Shown here piece after piece: positions 9,074-16,230 of a stretch of 18,497 nucleotides of DNA. Numbering within the stretch: the first letter of the stretch is position 1; each line of letters begins with the position of its first letter. The stretch lies in contig CAKRVL010000052.1 in assembly GCA_934408705.1 (NCBI GenBank), positions 1 through 18,497 of the forward strand. The letters run 5' to 3'. Source of the stretch: an uncultured Blautia sp. Lineage in GTDB: Bacteria > Bacillota > Clostridia > Lachnospirales > Lachnospiraceae. The notes under the pieces were generated by a model, which saw only the letters and a program-made list of their open reading frames with translations, was not told the DNA's origin and did not search any database. The position numbers were made by a program, and so were the translations under genes.

Positions 9074-10735
9074 TTATTGTACATCATCCGGCTCTGCTTT
9101 TTGTAATGCCTCATTTCCCCTCTTTTGCCAGTTGCCAAAGAACATTTGACTTCCATTAGAACCACCACCAGACATGGTTCCCATCACACTAAGCTCAATG
9201 TCCGAACCATCTATAAGAGTGGATGAGTCCGCCTTCTGTCCATCATCTGTGGAAGGAATTGTGCCGTCCAACTGGCCGCTTACACTTTCCCCACGGAGAT
9301 TTATTACTTCATACAGCATTTTGACAGCTGCCTCATACTCTTCATAGCTGTAAAATGCAGTGGGATCTTCTGCCACAAGCTCATTGATTTGACTGCGGAT
9401 CCGCTCATAAGTTTTCTGGAATTCACCGCCATTTACATATTTCTCTACAAGCTCATTTAAGTACTCATGGTATTTCGCCAGGTATTCTTCATTTTCCAGC
9501 AATGCATCAAAGAAGTTTGTGCAGGAAAATGGAGTGTCAATGGCATCATTTATCACAGAGGTGGCACCAGAAGATGAACCACCCATTCCGCCTCCCATGG
9601 ACATTCCGCCGAAGGAAAGGTTATAATCCCAAGGCAGGATATTGAGTTTTCCACTGTACTCATAAAGGTAATAATTATGAGCCATTGTACCAGAAAGACT
9701 GTCATCGTTTACCACAAAGGTATGGACTGCCATGTACTTTAAAATGTTGTCCACATCCATACAAGTCTCCAGATCTGTACCTTCACTGATGTTCTTCATA
9801 GCTTCTACTACCCGCTTATGATCTTTTTTTCCTGAATCCGTTACTTCTCCCTCCCAGATGGTGGAGTAGCTGTCCAGGTCATCATCTGTGTAGTTTAAAT
9901 CCGCACCTTCTGGCATTTCTCCATTTTCCGGAAACTCTACGCCTTCTGGCATATTTCCCATCTTTGATGCTCCACCCGGACCACCCATCTGCGGTATTTT
10001 CTTCTCAGAATTCTCACTCTCTGCTGTATCTGAAGCAGCTGTATTTTCTGACGGATCATTTGAATCTTCTCCGGCTTTCTCTTTATCTCCGCCGCCAACA
10101 CCCATACTCTCCGGTTTATACAGATTCCCATCCTCTGTTCCATAATTGCGCAGCATGAAGCTGTCTTCCACAGCTTCCAGTGCCAGATACACACCCCGGT
10201 ACTCTCCATTTACACAGATTTTTGCATAATTATATAGAGAGGCATCCACCCCCAGATACTGATACATATCGTAAACAATAGCTTCCTTCATATTCGTGGC
10301 ATCCGCATAATTGTTATTCAAAATTAACTTATCTAATCCGTAGCAGGTCTGCCCTTCTATATAATGATCAAACTCTAATTTGAAGCTATAACGTTCTGTG
10401 TCCGGATCATTGGCAATAGAAGAAAGACTGGTATTTCCTTTTGGACGGATTCCAACAGAATAGAAAGTCTTTCCGTTCACCACCACATTGCAGGAATAAT
10501 ACTCCTCTGAAATAGCATTTTCAAGCATGTCATTCCAGTCATCCTCATCCATGAGAATATTAATATCCATGATCTGCTCTGTATCAAACAGCTTACTTTC
10601 GTATTCCATCGTCACTGTACTTTTTCCATAGACAGCCTGAAGCTGCTGGGAAAAGGCAGAGGCCACAAGACAGAGAATCACTGCCAGCACCATAAGTGCA
10701 GAAATGATTTTTGTTATATATTTATTGGTAACCAT
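9074..10735 (-). CDS. CotH kinase family protein, membrane-anchored
   Basis: CotH proteins are atypical protein kinases; Bacillus CotH phosphorylates spore-coat proteins, while many homologues are surface proteins of unknown substrate. This 553-residue protein has an N-terminal membrane anchor or signal (about 9-30) and an extracytoplasmic body. Family landmarks: RPKGNTS (97-103), LILNNNYADATNMKEA (138-152), the GEYRGVYLALEAVED strand (177-191), NDDSLSGTMAHNYYLY (343-358) and the acidic metal-site motif LPWDYN (367-372). Two low-complexity inserts, an acidic/Ser-rich then Met-Gly-Pro-Glu stretch (about 211-283) and a Met-Gly-Ser stretch (376-390), interrupt the fold. The start has AGGAGG 9 nt upstream. 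It follows the DUF4956 gene by 49 nt. It is unlikely to be coat-specific, because it sits with envelope-type genes rather than coat genes. Confidence 0.9.
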   Translation of the reverse strand: MVTNKYITKIISALMVLAVILCLVASAFSQQLQAVYGKSTVTMEYESKLFDTEQIMDINILMDEDDWNDMLENAISEEYYSCNVVVNGKTFYSVGIRPKGNTSLSSIANDPDTERYSFKLEFDHYIEGQTCYGLDKLILNNNYADATNMKEAIVYDMYQYLGVDASLYNYAKICVNGEYRGVYLALEAVEDSFMLRNYGTEDGNLYKPESMGVGGGDKEKAGEDSNDPSENTAASDTAESENSEKKIPQMGGPGGASKMGNMPEGVEFPENGEMPEGADLNYTDDDLDSYSTIWEGEVTDSGKKDHKRVVEAMKNISEGTDLETCMDVDNILKYMAVHTFVVNDDSLSGTMAHNYYLYEYSGKLNILPWDYNLSFGGMSMGGGMGGSSSGATSVINDAIDTPFSCTNFFDALLENEEYLAKYHEYLNELVEKYVNGGEFQKTYERIRSQINELVAEDPTAFYSYEEYEAAVKMLYEVINLRGESVSGQLDGTIPSTDDGQKADSSTLIDGSDIELSVMGTMSGGGSNGSQMFFGNWQKRGNEALQKAEPDDVQ

Positions 10736-10784
10736 ATGTCTGTTCCTCCTGTCAGGTTTTTCTCATCATGCTCCGAAAAATCTA

Positions 10785-11456
10785 TCAGGACATATATTCT
10801 CCGTTATAGCTTACAAGAGTTGCATTTTCCACGCCTGCGATTTCGTTCAGACGGTTCACGAAAGCAGTCTCCCCGTCTTTCATTCGAATTTCTGCTGTAA
10901 ACTCAATTCCCTGTGCATTCACAGTTTTCGATTTCACAGCATACTTTTTCACGGCTTCTTTCATGAGAAAGGCAGCTGCATTTTCCGCATTCTCATCCTG
11001 ACAGGTAAGTATCAGCAGATACGGATTGTCATGTACCTTTTTGTTTGCAAAAAGAATAAGGATAACGCCAATAACAGCGGAGCCGATCACTGCCAACGGC
11101 AGCATTCCGGCACCGATTACAATTCCCACAGCCACTGCCCAGAACAGGTATACAATCTCCATCGGCTCTTTAATTGCCGCACGAAAACGAACAATGGAAA
11201 GCGCTCCCACCATACCAAGTGACAAAACAACGTTTGAGGTTACCGCCAGGATGACCAGTGTAGTCACCATGGTCATCCCCACAAGTGTCATGGCAAAACC
11301 CGTGGAATACATCACGCTATTAAACGTTTTCTTGTAAACCATAAAAATAAACATCCCAATGATCAAGGCTGCTGCCATAGCAATCAAGGTGTCAATTGCT
11401 GAGAATTCTGTTATATTTTCCAGAAAACTAGATTTAAAAATATCATTAAATGTCAT
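10785..11456 (-). CDS. DUF4956 family membrane protein
   Basis: A 223-residue integral membrane protein with about four to five hydrophobic helices between residues 20 and 137, then a soluble C-terminal domain of about 85 residues with alternating alpha/beta character. The short conserved GALSIVRFRAAIKEP segment (84-98) between two helices is the hallmark I associate with DUF4956. Biochemical function is not known to me; a channel, transporter or membrane scaffold are all possible. ATG 11456 is used rather than an in-frame ATG 39 nt upstream because CAGGAG stands 10 nt before it and the longer form would overlap the VTC gene. It lies between the VTC gene (20-nt gap) and cotH, an arrangement typical of a functional unit. 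Confidence 0.85.
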   Translation of the reverse strand: MTFNDIFKSSFLENITEFSAIDTLIAMAAALIIGMFIFMVYKKTFNSVMYSTGFAMTLVGMTMVTTLVILAVTSNVVLSLGMVGALSIVRFRAAIKEPMEIVYLFWAVAVGIVIGAGMLPLAVIGSAVIGVILILFANKKVHDNPYLLILTCQDENAENAAAFLMKEAVKKYAVKSKTVNAQGIEFTAEIRMKDGETAFVNRLNEIAGVENATLVSYNGEYMS

Positions 11457-11476
11457 AATTGTTATACTCCTGTTTT

Positions 11477-12172
11477 TTATCCATAATTTCTGCATGCTGC
11501 ATACTTAGAAAAAGACTCCTGTCTGACTCCATCCATCTGGATCATATCCTGTATCACCCTGGGCAGAAAAGCATCATACTTTACTTCCATGATCATCTCT
11601 CCAGGGCACTGCAATCCGTTTTCCACGTCGTACACTTTTTCTTCCAGAAATTTTCCATGATACATGGTAGTCCGCACACTCCAGTCAAAGGTAATCCGCA
11701 CATTTCCTGCTGTATAAATATAGGGCTCTCTTGTGTAGGAAACCAACACCCTTGGCTTTAACTGCTGATACTTCATTTTTCCATAAAGCTCCTGAACCAA
11801 AGAAGAAGCATGTGTTTTCATCCAGTCCAGATTACCGGCAAGAAGCATTCTGCACTCTTCTTCAGAAAGCCTGGCGCTTATTTTCATGCAAAGATTATTA
11901 TCCTTTATCTTCTTTTCCAGTGCAATCCGTTGGAAATTATCATTGTAGTAACGGATTCGAAATTTTTCTCTTTTGGCCACACCATTTACTTTTTCCCGAA
12001 GTGCCTTATCCTGGACATTGTCAAAATAAATGCTCCGAATGCTGTAGGTTCCGTCTGTTCTAGTGTATGGATCCCTCTTCATCACCTTGCGAAAACGGCT
12101 TCGAAGCTGCAGGTACTGCCAATAGGTGATTGTATATTTCAGTTCATGGCGATAGTGTCCTTTTTCTTCCAT
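11477..12172 (-). CDS. VTC domain (polyphosphate polymerase-type) protein
   Basis: A 231-residue soluble protein with the tunnel-fold VTC domain, related to the yeast Vtc4 catalytic core that makes polyphosphate from ATP. Basic and acidic tunnel motifs are visible in order: RHELKY (8-13), SIRSIYFDN (44-52), REKFRIRYY (68-76), LEKKIK (85-90), RVLVSYTREPY (141-151), RITFDW (159-164), IMEVKYD (194-200) and SKYAACR (222-228). Together they match the nucleotide/polyphosphate-binding and metal-coordinating positions expected for an active enzyme. No membrane segment is present, so it is cytoplasmic and may act at the membrane with DUF4956. It is the first gene of the operon; GGGAGGT precedes the ATG by about 8 nt. 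Enzymatic activity is inferred from motifs. Confidence 0.88.
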   Translation of the reverse strand: MEEKGHYRHELKYTITYWQYLQLRSRFRKVMKRDPYTRTDGTYSIRSIYFDNVQDKALREKVNGVAKREKFRIRYYNDNFQRIALEKKIKDNNLCMKISARLSEEECRMLLAGNLDWMKTHASSLVQELYGKMKYQQLKPRVLVSYTREPYIYTAGNVRITFDWSVRTTMYHGKFLEEKVYDVENGLQCPGEMIMEVKYDAFLPRVIQDMIQMDGVRQESFSKYAACRNYG

Positions 12173-12217
12173 TTAAATTTACCTCCCTTCCCGGAACAAA
12201 AGTCCGTCCTGTTCTGA

Positions 12218-12223
12218 ATTATA
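12218..12223 (-). promoter_or_regulatory. Possible -10 element for the VTC-DUF4956-CotH-SH3b operon
   Basis: A perfect TATAAT (12223-12218) lies about 45 nt upstream of the VTC start. No good -35 is seen at 16-18 nt. Instead an inverted repeat TACTT-TTTT-AAGTA (12255-12242) occupies roughly the -35 area, which could mean activator- or repressor-dependent control. The remaining sequence of the 12173-12290 gap shows nothing else. Confidence 0.5.
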
Positions 12224-12290
12224 GAGACTGAACCTGAAATGTACTTAAAAAAGTATGTGACCATTCTGCGAAACTTTAAGACGTAGACGT

Positions 12291-12324
12291 AAGAAAAGCC
12301 CCACGCTTTATAGCATGAGGCTTT
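12291..12324 (-). terminator. Intrinsic terminator after the O-acetylhomoserine sulfhydrylase gene
   Basis: A 12-bp stem (AAAGCCTCATGC with GCGTGGGGCTTT, two G-U pairs, loop TATAAA) is followed by TTTTC-type pyrimidines. The 5' arm belongs to a 15-bp tandem duplication (see the repeat at 12306-12340). Confidence 0.75.
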
Positions 12325-12340
12325 ATAGCATGAGGCTTTA
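12306..12340. repeat. 15-bp tandem duplication of a terminator arm
   Basis: The unit CTTTATAGCATGAGG (plus strand) occurs twice at 12306-12320 and 12321-12335, followed by CTTTA. It duplicates the 5' arm of the terminator, so two identical 5' arms face a single 3' arm. Confidence 0.9.
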
Positions 12341-12356
12341 TATATTATCTTTCAGA

Positions 12357-13661
12357 TTATTTTACTGCATCGAATGCTGCATCCAGAGCTGCAATCAGGT
12401 CGTCTACTTTCTCAATACCAATGGAAAGACGGATTGTGTTTGGTTTGATACCCTGGTCAAGAAGCTCTTCCTCTGTGCACTGGCTGTGTGTAGTTGTTGC
12501 AGGATGGATGACAAGTGATTTTACATCTGCAACGTTTGCAAGCAGTGAGAAGATTGCAAGGTGATCAATAAATTTCTGGGCAGTCTGTGCGTCACCCTTG
12601 ATTTCGAAGGTAAAGATGGAACCGCCACCGTTTGGAAGATATTTCTTATAGAGATGATGGCTTGGCTCACTCTCCAGGGATGGATGATGAACTGCTTCTA
12701 CCTGTGGATGCTTAGACAGGTAATCTACGATTTTCAGTGCATTGCTTACATGACGTTCAACTCTAAGGGAAAGAGTTTCCAGTCCCTGTAAGAACATAAA
12801 TGCGTGGAATGGAGAAAGGGTTGCTCCTGTATCACGAAGAATAATAGCACGGATGTAAGTTACAAACGCAGCCGGAGCAGTTGCCTCTGCAAAGGAAATT
12901 CCATGGTAGCTTGGGTTCGGCTCAGAAATCCACGGGAATTTACCGGATGCTTTCCAGTCAAAGTTACCACTGTCTACGATCACTCCACCGATTGCAGTTC
13001 CATGACCGCCGATGAATTTGGTAGCAGAATGAACGACGATGTCTGCGCCATATTCAATAGGACGAACCAGGTAAGGAGTTGCAAATGTAGAATCAACTAC
13101 AAGAGGAATGTTATGTTTATGCGCAATTTTTGCAACTTCTTCAATATCGATCAGGTTAGAATTAGGATTTCCAAGAGTCTCAATAAAGATTGCCTTTGTG
13201 TTTTCCTGAATTGCAGCTTCGAAAGAGCCTTCTACATCCGGATCTACAAATGTTGCGGTGATACCGCTGGTCTGTGGAAGTGTATGAGCAAGAAGGTTGT
13301 AGGTTCCACCGTAGATGGTCTTGGAAGCTACAATGTGCTCACCTGTTTTTGCCAGTGCCTGGAATGTATAATTGATAGCTGCTGCACCGGAAGCAACTGC
13401 AAGTGCTGCAACTCCGCCTTCAAGAGCAGCGATTCTCTGCTCGAAAACATCTTCTGTTGGGTTGGTAAGTCTTCCATAAATATTTCCGGCATCGCGCAGT
13501 CCGAAACGATCTGCTGCATGCTGTGAGTTATGGAAAACATAAGATGTAGAAGCGTAAATCGGAACCGCCCTTGCATCTGTTACCGGATCTGCTTTCTCCT
13601 GTCCAATGTGTAACTGTTTTGTTTCAAATCCCCAATTTTTAGAATCTCTGATATCTGCCAT
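12357..13661 (-). CDS. metY: O-acetylhomoserine sulfhydrylase / aminocarboxypropyltransferase
   Basis: PLP-dependent enzyme of the Cys/Met metabolism family that forms homocysteine from O-acetylhomoserine and sulfide (methionine synthesis, sulfur assimilation). The 434-residue length fits the long OAH-sulfhydrylase branch rather than the roughly 380-residue cystathionine synthases and lyases. Motifs: YGRLTNPT (62-69, phosphate/substrate), SGAAAIN (91-97), ETLGNPNSN (161-169), the PLP-nitrogen aspartate 190 in VVDSTFATP, and the Schiff-base lysine 215 in HSATKFIGGHG. ATG 13661 is chosen because GGAGG lies 8 nt upstream; the open frame extends 11 codons further without such a site. It is monocistronic, between its own promoter and terminator. 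A role in cysteine synthesis (O-acetylserine) cannot be excluded. Confidence 0.93.
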   Translation of the reverse strand: MADIRDSKNWGFETKQLHIGQEKADPVTDARAVPIYASTSYVFHNSQHAADRFGLRDAGNIYGRLTNPTEDVFEQRIAALEGGVAALAVASGAAAINYTFQALAKTGEHIVASKTIYGGTYNLLAHTLPQTSGITATFVDPDVEGSFEAAIQENTKAIFIETLGNPNSNLIDIEEVAKIAHKHNIPLVVDSTFATPYLVRPIEYGADIVVHSATKFIGGHGTAIGGVIVDSGNFDWKASGKFPWISEPNPSYHGISFAEATAPAAFVTYIRAIILRDTGATLSPFHAFMFLQGLETLSLRVERHVSNALKIVDYLSKHPQVEAVHHPSLESEPSHHLYKKYLPNGGGSIFTFEIKGDAQTAQKFIDHLAIFSLLANVADVKSLVIHPATTTHSQCTEEELLDQGIKPNTIRLSIGIEKVDDLIAALDAAFDAVK

Positions 13662-13765
13662 TTTTCTTTCCTCCGTATGTTTGCTATTTTTCATCGCATT
13701 TGATAAATGTTAGTTTTGTTATTGTTTTTGATATCATTCTTTGTTGTTGCTTTGTTTTTGTTGAT
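13662..13765 (-). other. Long A/C-rich, G-poor 5' leader of metY
   Basis: The predicted untranslated leader is about 100 nt, dominated by CAA, AAC and AAAC runs with very few G, for example ATCAACAAAAACAAAGCAAC. No SAM riboswitch, T-box or terminator hairpin is recognisable. Such unstructured leaders may help ribosome loading; this is inference. Confidence 0.5.
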
Positions 13766-13771
13766 GAATGC

Positions 13772-13801
13772 ATAGTAACATACTGGGAATTATCTGTCCA
13801 A
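13772..13801 (-). promoter_or_regulatory. Probable promoter of metY
   Basis: -35 TTGGAC (13801-13796), 18-nt spacer, -10 TACTAT (13777-13772). It follows directly the terminator of the two-component operon. Spacing is slightly long and the -10 imperfect. Confidence 0.55.
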
Positions 13802-13806
13802 TATGT

Positions 13807-13851
13807 AAAAATAATACCTGGCTATAGGTTTATTCTATAGCCAGGTATTAT
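13807..13851 (-). terminator. Strong intrinsic terminator of the two-component operon
   Basis: A perfect 17-bp inverted repeat (ATAATACCTGGCTATAG and its complement) with a 7-nt loop AATAAAC, followed by TTTT on the minus strand, 42 bases after the kinase stop. Confidence 0.88.
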
Positions 13852-13893
13852 AAATATCCAATATTTATATTTTTTTCAAGATCAGTTATGTTT

Positions 13894-15225
13894 TTATATT
13901 GTAACCTGAAACAAAATTGACTTCCCATCCGTACTGCTGACTTTAATTTTGCCACCGTAGGCTTCGGCCACTGCCTGTGCAATAGACAAGCCGATTCCGC
14001 TGCCTCCGGTCTTTCTGGAACGGGAATTATCCGGACGGTAAAAGCGATCGAACAGCCGGGAAAGATTTCCTGTATTTTCCAACATACAGGTGTTGAAAAC
14101 TTCAATCTTCACTCTTCCATGCTCCTGATATACATCCAGACGGATGGTTCCATTTTCATCCGAATACTTCAGGGCATTATCAAGGAGGACAGATATCATC
14201 TGCCTTGTAACATCTGGATTTCCGCATAACGTCAGATCCTCTTCAATTCTCTGGGAATAGGTTTTGCCCTGGACTTTTGCAAGAGAAGCGAAGGGTTCTG
14301 CCACCTCCCAGGCCGCATCACTTAATGAAAACTTTGTCTTATCCGGAAAAGGATTTTCCTCATCCAGACGGGACAGTGTTACAAGATCCGATACCATTCT
14401 GGACATTTTCGCGGTCTGGCTGTGAATGTTCTTCGTCCACTCATCTTCTCCGTGTTCCATGGCGATCACATCCACACTGGTTGCAATGGACGTAAGAGGT
14501 GTTTTGATCTCATGGCTGGCATCGGTGATGAAACGTTTCTGACGTTCTATATTCTGAATGTAAGGCTTCATGGCTTTCTTGGAAAGAAGGATTACCAGAA
14601 GGAATACGGCCAGGAAGCAGGCTGCTCCTGCAAGGCAGGAAATAAAGAGCACATTTCTGGCAGAGTGAAGCTCCATTGTGGAGTTCAGAAATATAACAAT
14701 ATTATTATTTTGTTCTGTTATAATCCGAAACCTATAGTTTTTATAATAACCTTGTTCTCTTTTTCCATTTAGTACATTGCGTGCGAGTTCTTCGGCTTCT
14801 TTCTGGGTGACAGAGGCGATAAAATCAGTGGAAACATCGGTTACATTTTGCTCTGCATCCAGGCGGACTATAAAAAAGCGGGTGGTGTAGGGAGCCTCCG
14901 GATCGTAGTCCTCAGGGCGGTTGAAGATATCTGGAGGCGCGGGCTTTTCAGTTGTCGCTGAATTTACGACAAATTCAGAATTCTGATTTTTGCTGTCAGT
15001 AATGCCTTCTGCAGACTGTTCTGCAGCATTTTGCGTTTTCGGATTTTCTTGATCTGCATTTACTCTGCCAACTTCAAAATGATAAATTTCCTGTATCCTC
15101 TGATCCGCTCTCGCAGCAGTAGTATAGTAATTCCACACATTGACCCCAGCCAGCACCGTCACCAGCATAATAAACACCGCCAGCATAGCCGCCAGAATAA
15201 AGTGCCAGCGCATCTTTTTCAGCAT
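13894..15225 (-). CDS. Membrane sensor histidine kinase
   Basis: Sensor partner of the response regulator encoded just upstream. In 443 residues: first membrane helix about 8-32, extracytoplasmic sensor about 33-190 with a Gln/Asn/Ser/Thr-rich stretch (about 56-95), second helix about 191-214, dimerisation domain with H-box phospho-accepting H238 (FITDASHEIKTP), N-box N350 (LLDNALKYS) and G2 box GGSGIGLS (407-414). The G1 position, normally DxGxG, reads VFNTCMLENTG (376-386), a degenerate form. ATG 15225 is used because GGAGG lies 7 nt upstream; it overlaps the regulator stop by 7 nt, suggesting translational coupling. The signal sensed is unknown; no HAMP or PAS domain is obvious. Confidence 0.92.
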   Translation of the reverse strand: MLKKMRWHFILAAMLAVFIMLVTVLAGVNVWNYYTTAARADQRIQEIYHFEVGRVNADQENPKTQNAAEQSAEGITDSKNQNSEFVVNSATTEKPAPPDIFNRPEDYDPEAPYTTRFFIVRLDAEQNVTDVSTDFIASVTQKEAEELARNVLNGKREQGYYKNYRFRIITEQNNNIVIFLNSTMELHSARNVLFISCLAGAACFLAVFLLVILLSKKAMKPYIQNIERQKRFITDASHEIKTPLTSIATSVDVIAMEHGEDEWTKNIHSQTAKMSRMVSDLVTLSRLDEENPFPDKTKFSLSDAAWEVAEPFASLAKVQGKTYSQRIEEDLTLCGNPDVTRQMISVLLDNALKYSDENGTIRLDVYQEHGRVKIEVFNTCMLENTGNLSRLFDRFYRPDNSRSRKTGGSGIGLSIAQAVAEAYGGKIKVSSTDGKSILFQVTI

Positions 15226-15896
15226 ATAGGTTCCTCCAGGGAATAACCGGCCCCGCGGACAGTTTTGATTTCCACAGTCGCGCCCAGCTGTTTTAATTTT
15301 TTCCGCAGAAAACCGATATAGGTCCACACCACATCCATTCCGGCCGTACCGTCCTGCTCCCAGATTTTTTCCATAATGTGTTCTGTGGAAAATACAAATT
15401 TAGGATGTTTCATGAATAATTCCATCAACTGAAATTCCTTATTGTTCAGCCGAATGCTTTCGTCCTCCACTGATAATTCAAACCGGTTACAGTCCAAAGT
15501 GGTATTTCCAAGACATAGAAGGCACTCCGTGTAACTGGTACTTCTTCTGCCAAGCGCCTTCACCCTGGCAATAAATTCGCTTACTGCAAAGGGTTTAGGC
15601 AGATAGTCATCTGCCCCTGCATTCAACCCAGCTACCCGGTCTTCGATTTCGGACTTTGCAGTCAGCAGCATCACTGGCGTAGAAATATGATTTTCTCTGG
15701 CTCTTCTAAGTACCTCTAAGCCGTCCATTTCCGGCATCATAATGTCCAACACAATCACATCATAGTTTCCCTGGCTGACAAAGTCCCAGGCATCTTTTCC
15801 ATTGTGTACAATGTCCGTCGCGCACTTGTTTTTCTCCAGTAGAACCTTCAGCGCGCGTGCAATTTCCACCTCATCTTCCGCAATCAGAATACGCAT
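15219..15896 (-). CDS. OmpR/PhoB-family response regulator
   Basis: DNA-binding regulator phosphorylated by the kinase encoded next. The 225 residues comprise a receiver domain (acidic pocket E7/D8, phospho-acceptor D51 in VLDIMMPEMDG, Thr in LLTAK near 79, Lys in YLPKPF near 101) and a C-terminal winged helix (about 128-222) ending with KTVRGAGYSLE, the typical wing. ATG 15896 has GGAGG 6 nt upstream. It is the first gene of a two-gene operon. Targets are unknown; nothing links it specifically to neighbouring genes. Confidence 0.95.
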   Translation of the reverse strand: MRILIAEDEVEIARALKVLLEKNKCATDIVHNGKDAWDFVSQGNYDVIVLDIMMPEMDGLEVLRRARENHISTPVMLLTAKSEIEDRVAGLNAGADDYLPKPFAVSEFIARVKALGRRSTSYTECLLCLGNTTLDCNRFELSVEDESIRLNNKEFQLMELFMKHPKFVFSTEHIMEKIWEQDGTAGMDVVWTYIGFLRKKLKQLGATVEIKTVRGAGYSLEEPIC

Positions 15897-15935
15897 AGTT
15901 GTCCTCCGTTTTTATGGCAAATTTCTTCTGTTTTC

Positions 15936-15963
15936 ATCATAACAGAAAAATCCCGGAAATCAA
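15936..15963 (-). promoter_or_regulatory. Promoter of the two-component operon, embedded in the upstream terminator
   Basis: Extended -10 TGTTATGAT (core 15941-15936) with -35 TTGATT (15963-15958) at 16-nt spacing. The -35 coincides with the loop of the terminator hairpin 15950-15971. Box quality is moderate. Confidence 0.55.
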
Positions 15964-15971
15964 TCCGGGAT
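15946..15971 (-). terminator. Intrinsic terminator after the spore protein gene
   Basis: An 8-bp GC-rich perfect stem (ATCCCGGA/TCCGGGAT, loop TTGATT) followed by a T-run, 33 bases after the spore protein stop. Confidence 0.85.
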
Positions 15972-16003
15972 CTTTCATTACACAGAATCTTCACATACAT
16001 ATT

Positions 16004-16201
16004 TTAGTGGTTGTTATTTATTGGTTTCTTGCGTGCCATCATGCCGCCGATGCGGCCGGTTTCTTTGGCGGAGAGGCTTTTCCAGCCTCCCTCTAAAACC
16101 TTATCTAATATACCCAGTTCCTGGGCGATTTCGTATTTTGTCTGTTCTTCAGGGGTGAGCTTGCCCGATTTGTAGGCTTCTACTTCTTTGTCTTTGTTCA
16201 T
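16004..16201 (-). CDS. Small acid-soluble spore protein, alpha/beta-type family
   Basis: A 65-residue basic protein. The KYEIAQELGI segment (22-31) matches the conserved first helix of alpha/beta SASPs, including the Glu-Ile-Ala site cut by the germination protease GPR. The KETGRIGGMMARKKP tail (46-60) corresponds to the conserved GxxGGxxxKR DNA-binding second helix. These proteins coat and protect spore DNA. The N-terminus is short and charged (MNKDKEVEAYKSGKLTPEEQ), unlike the classical Asn/Gln-rich start of Bacillus SspA-type proteins but similar to clostridial variants. AAGGAG lies 9 nt before the ATG. Monocistronic with its own terminator. I could not find a convincing sigma-G promoter in the short space before the inverted-repeat element. 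Confidence 0.82.
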   Translation of the reverse strand: MNKDKEVEAYKSGKLTPEEQTKYEIAQELGILDKVLEGGWKSLSAKETGRIGGMMARKKPINNNH

Positions 16202-16230
16202 ATGTCTATGCTCCTTTTTTACGGTGTTTG

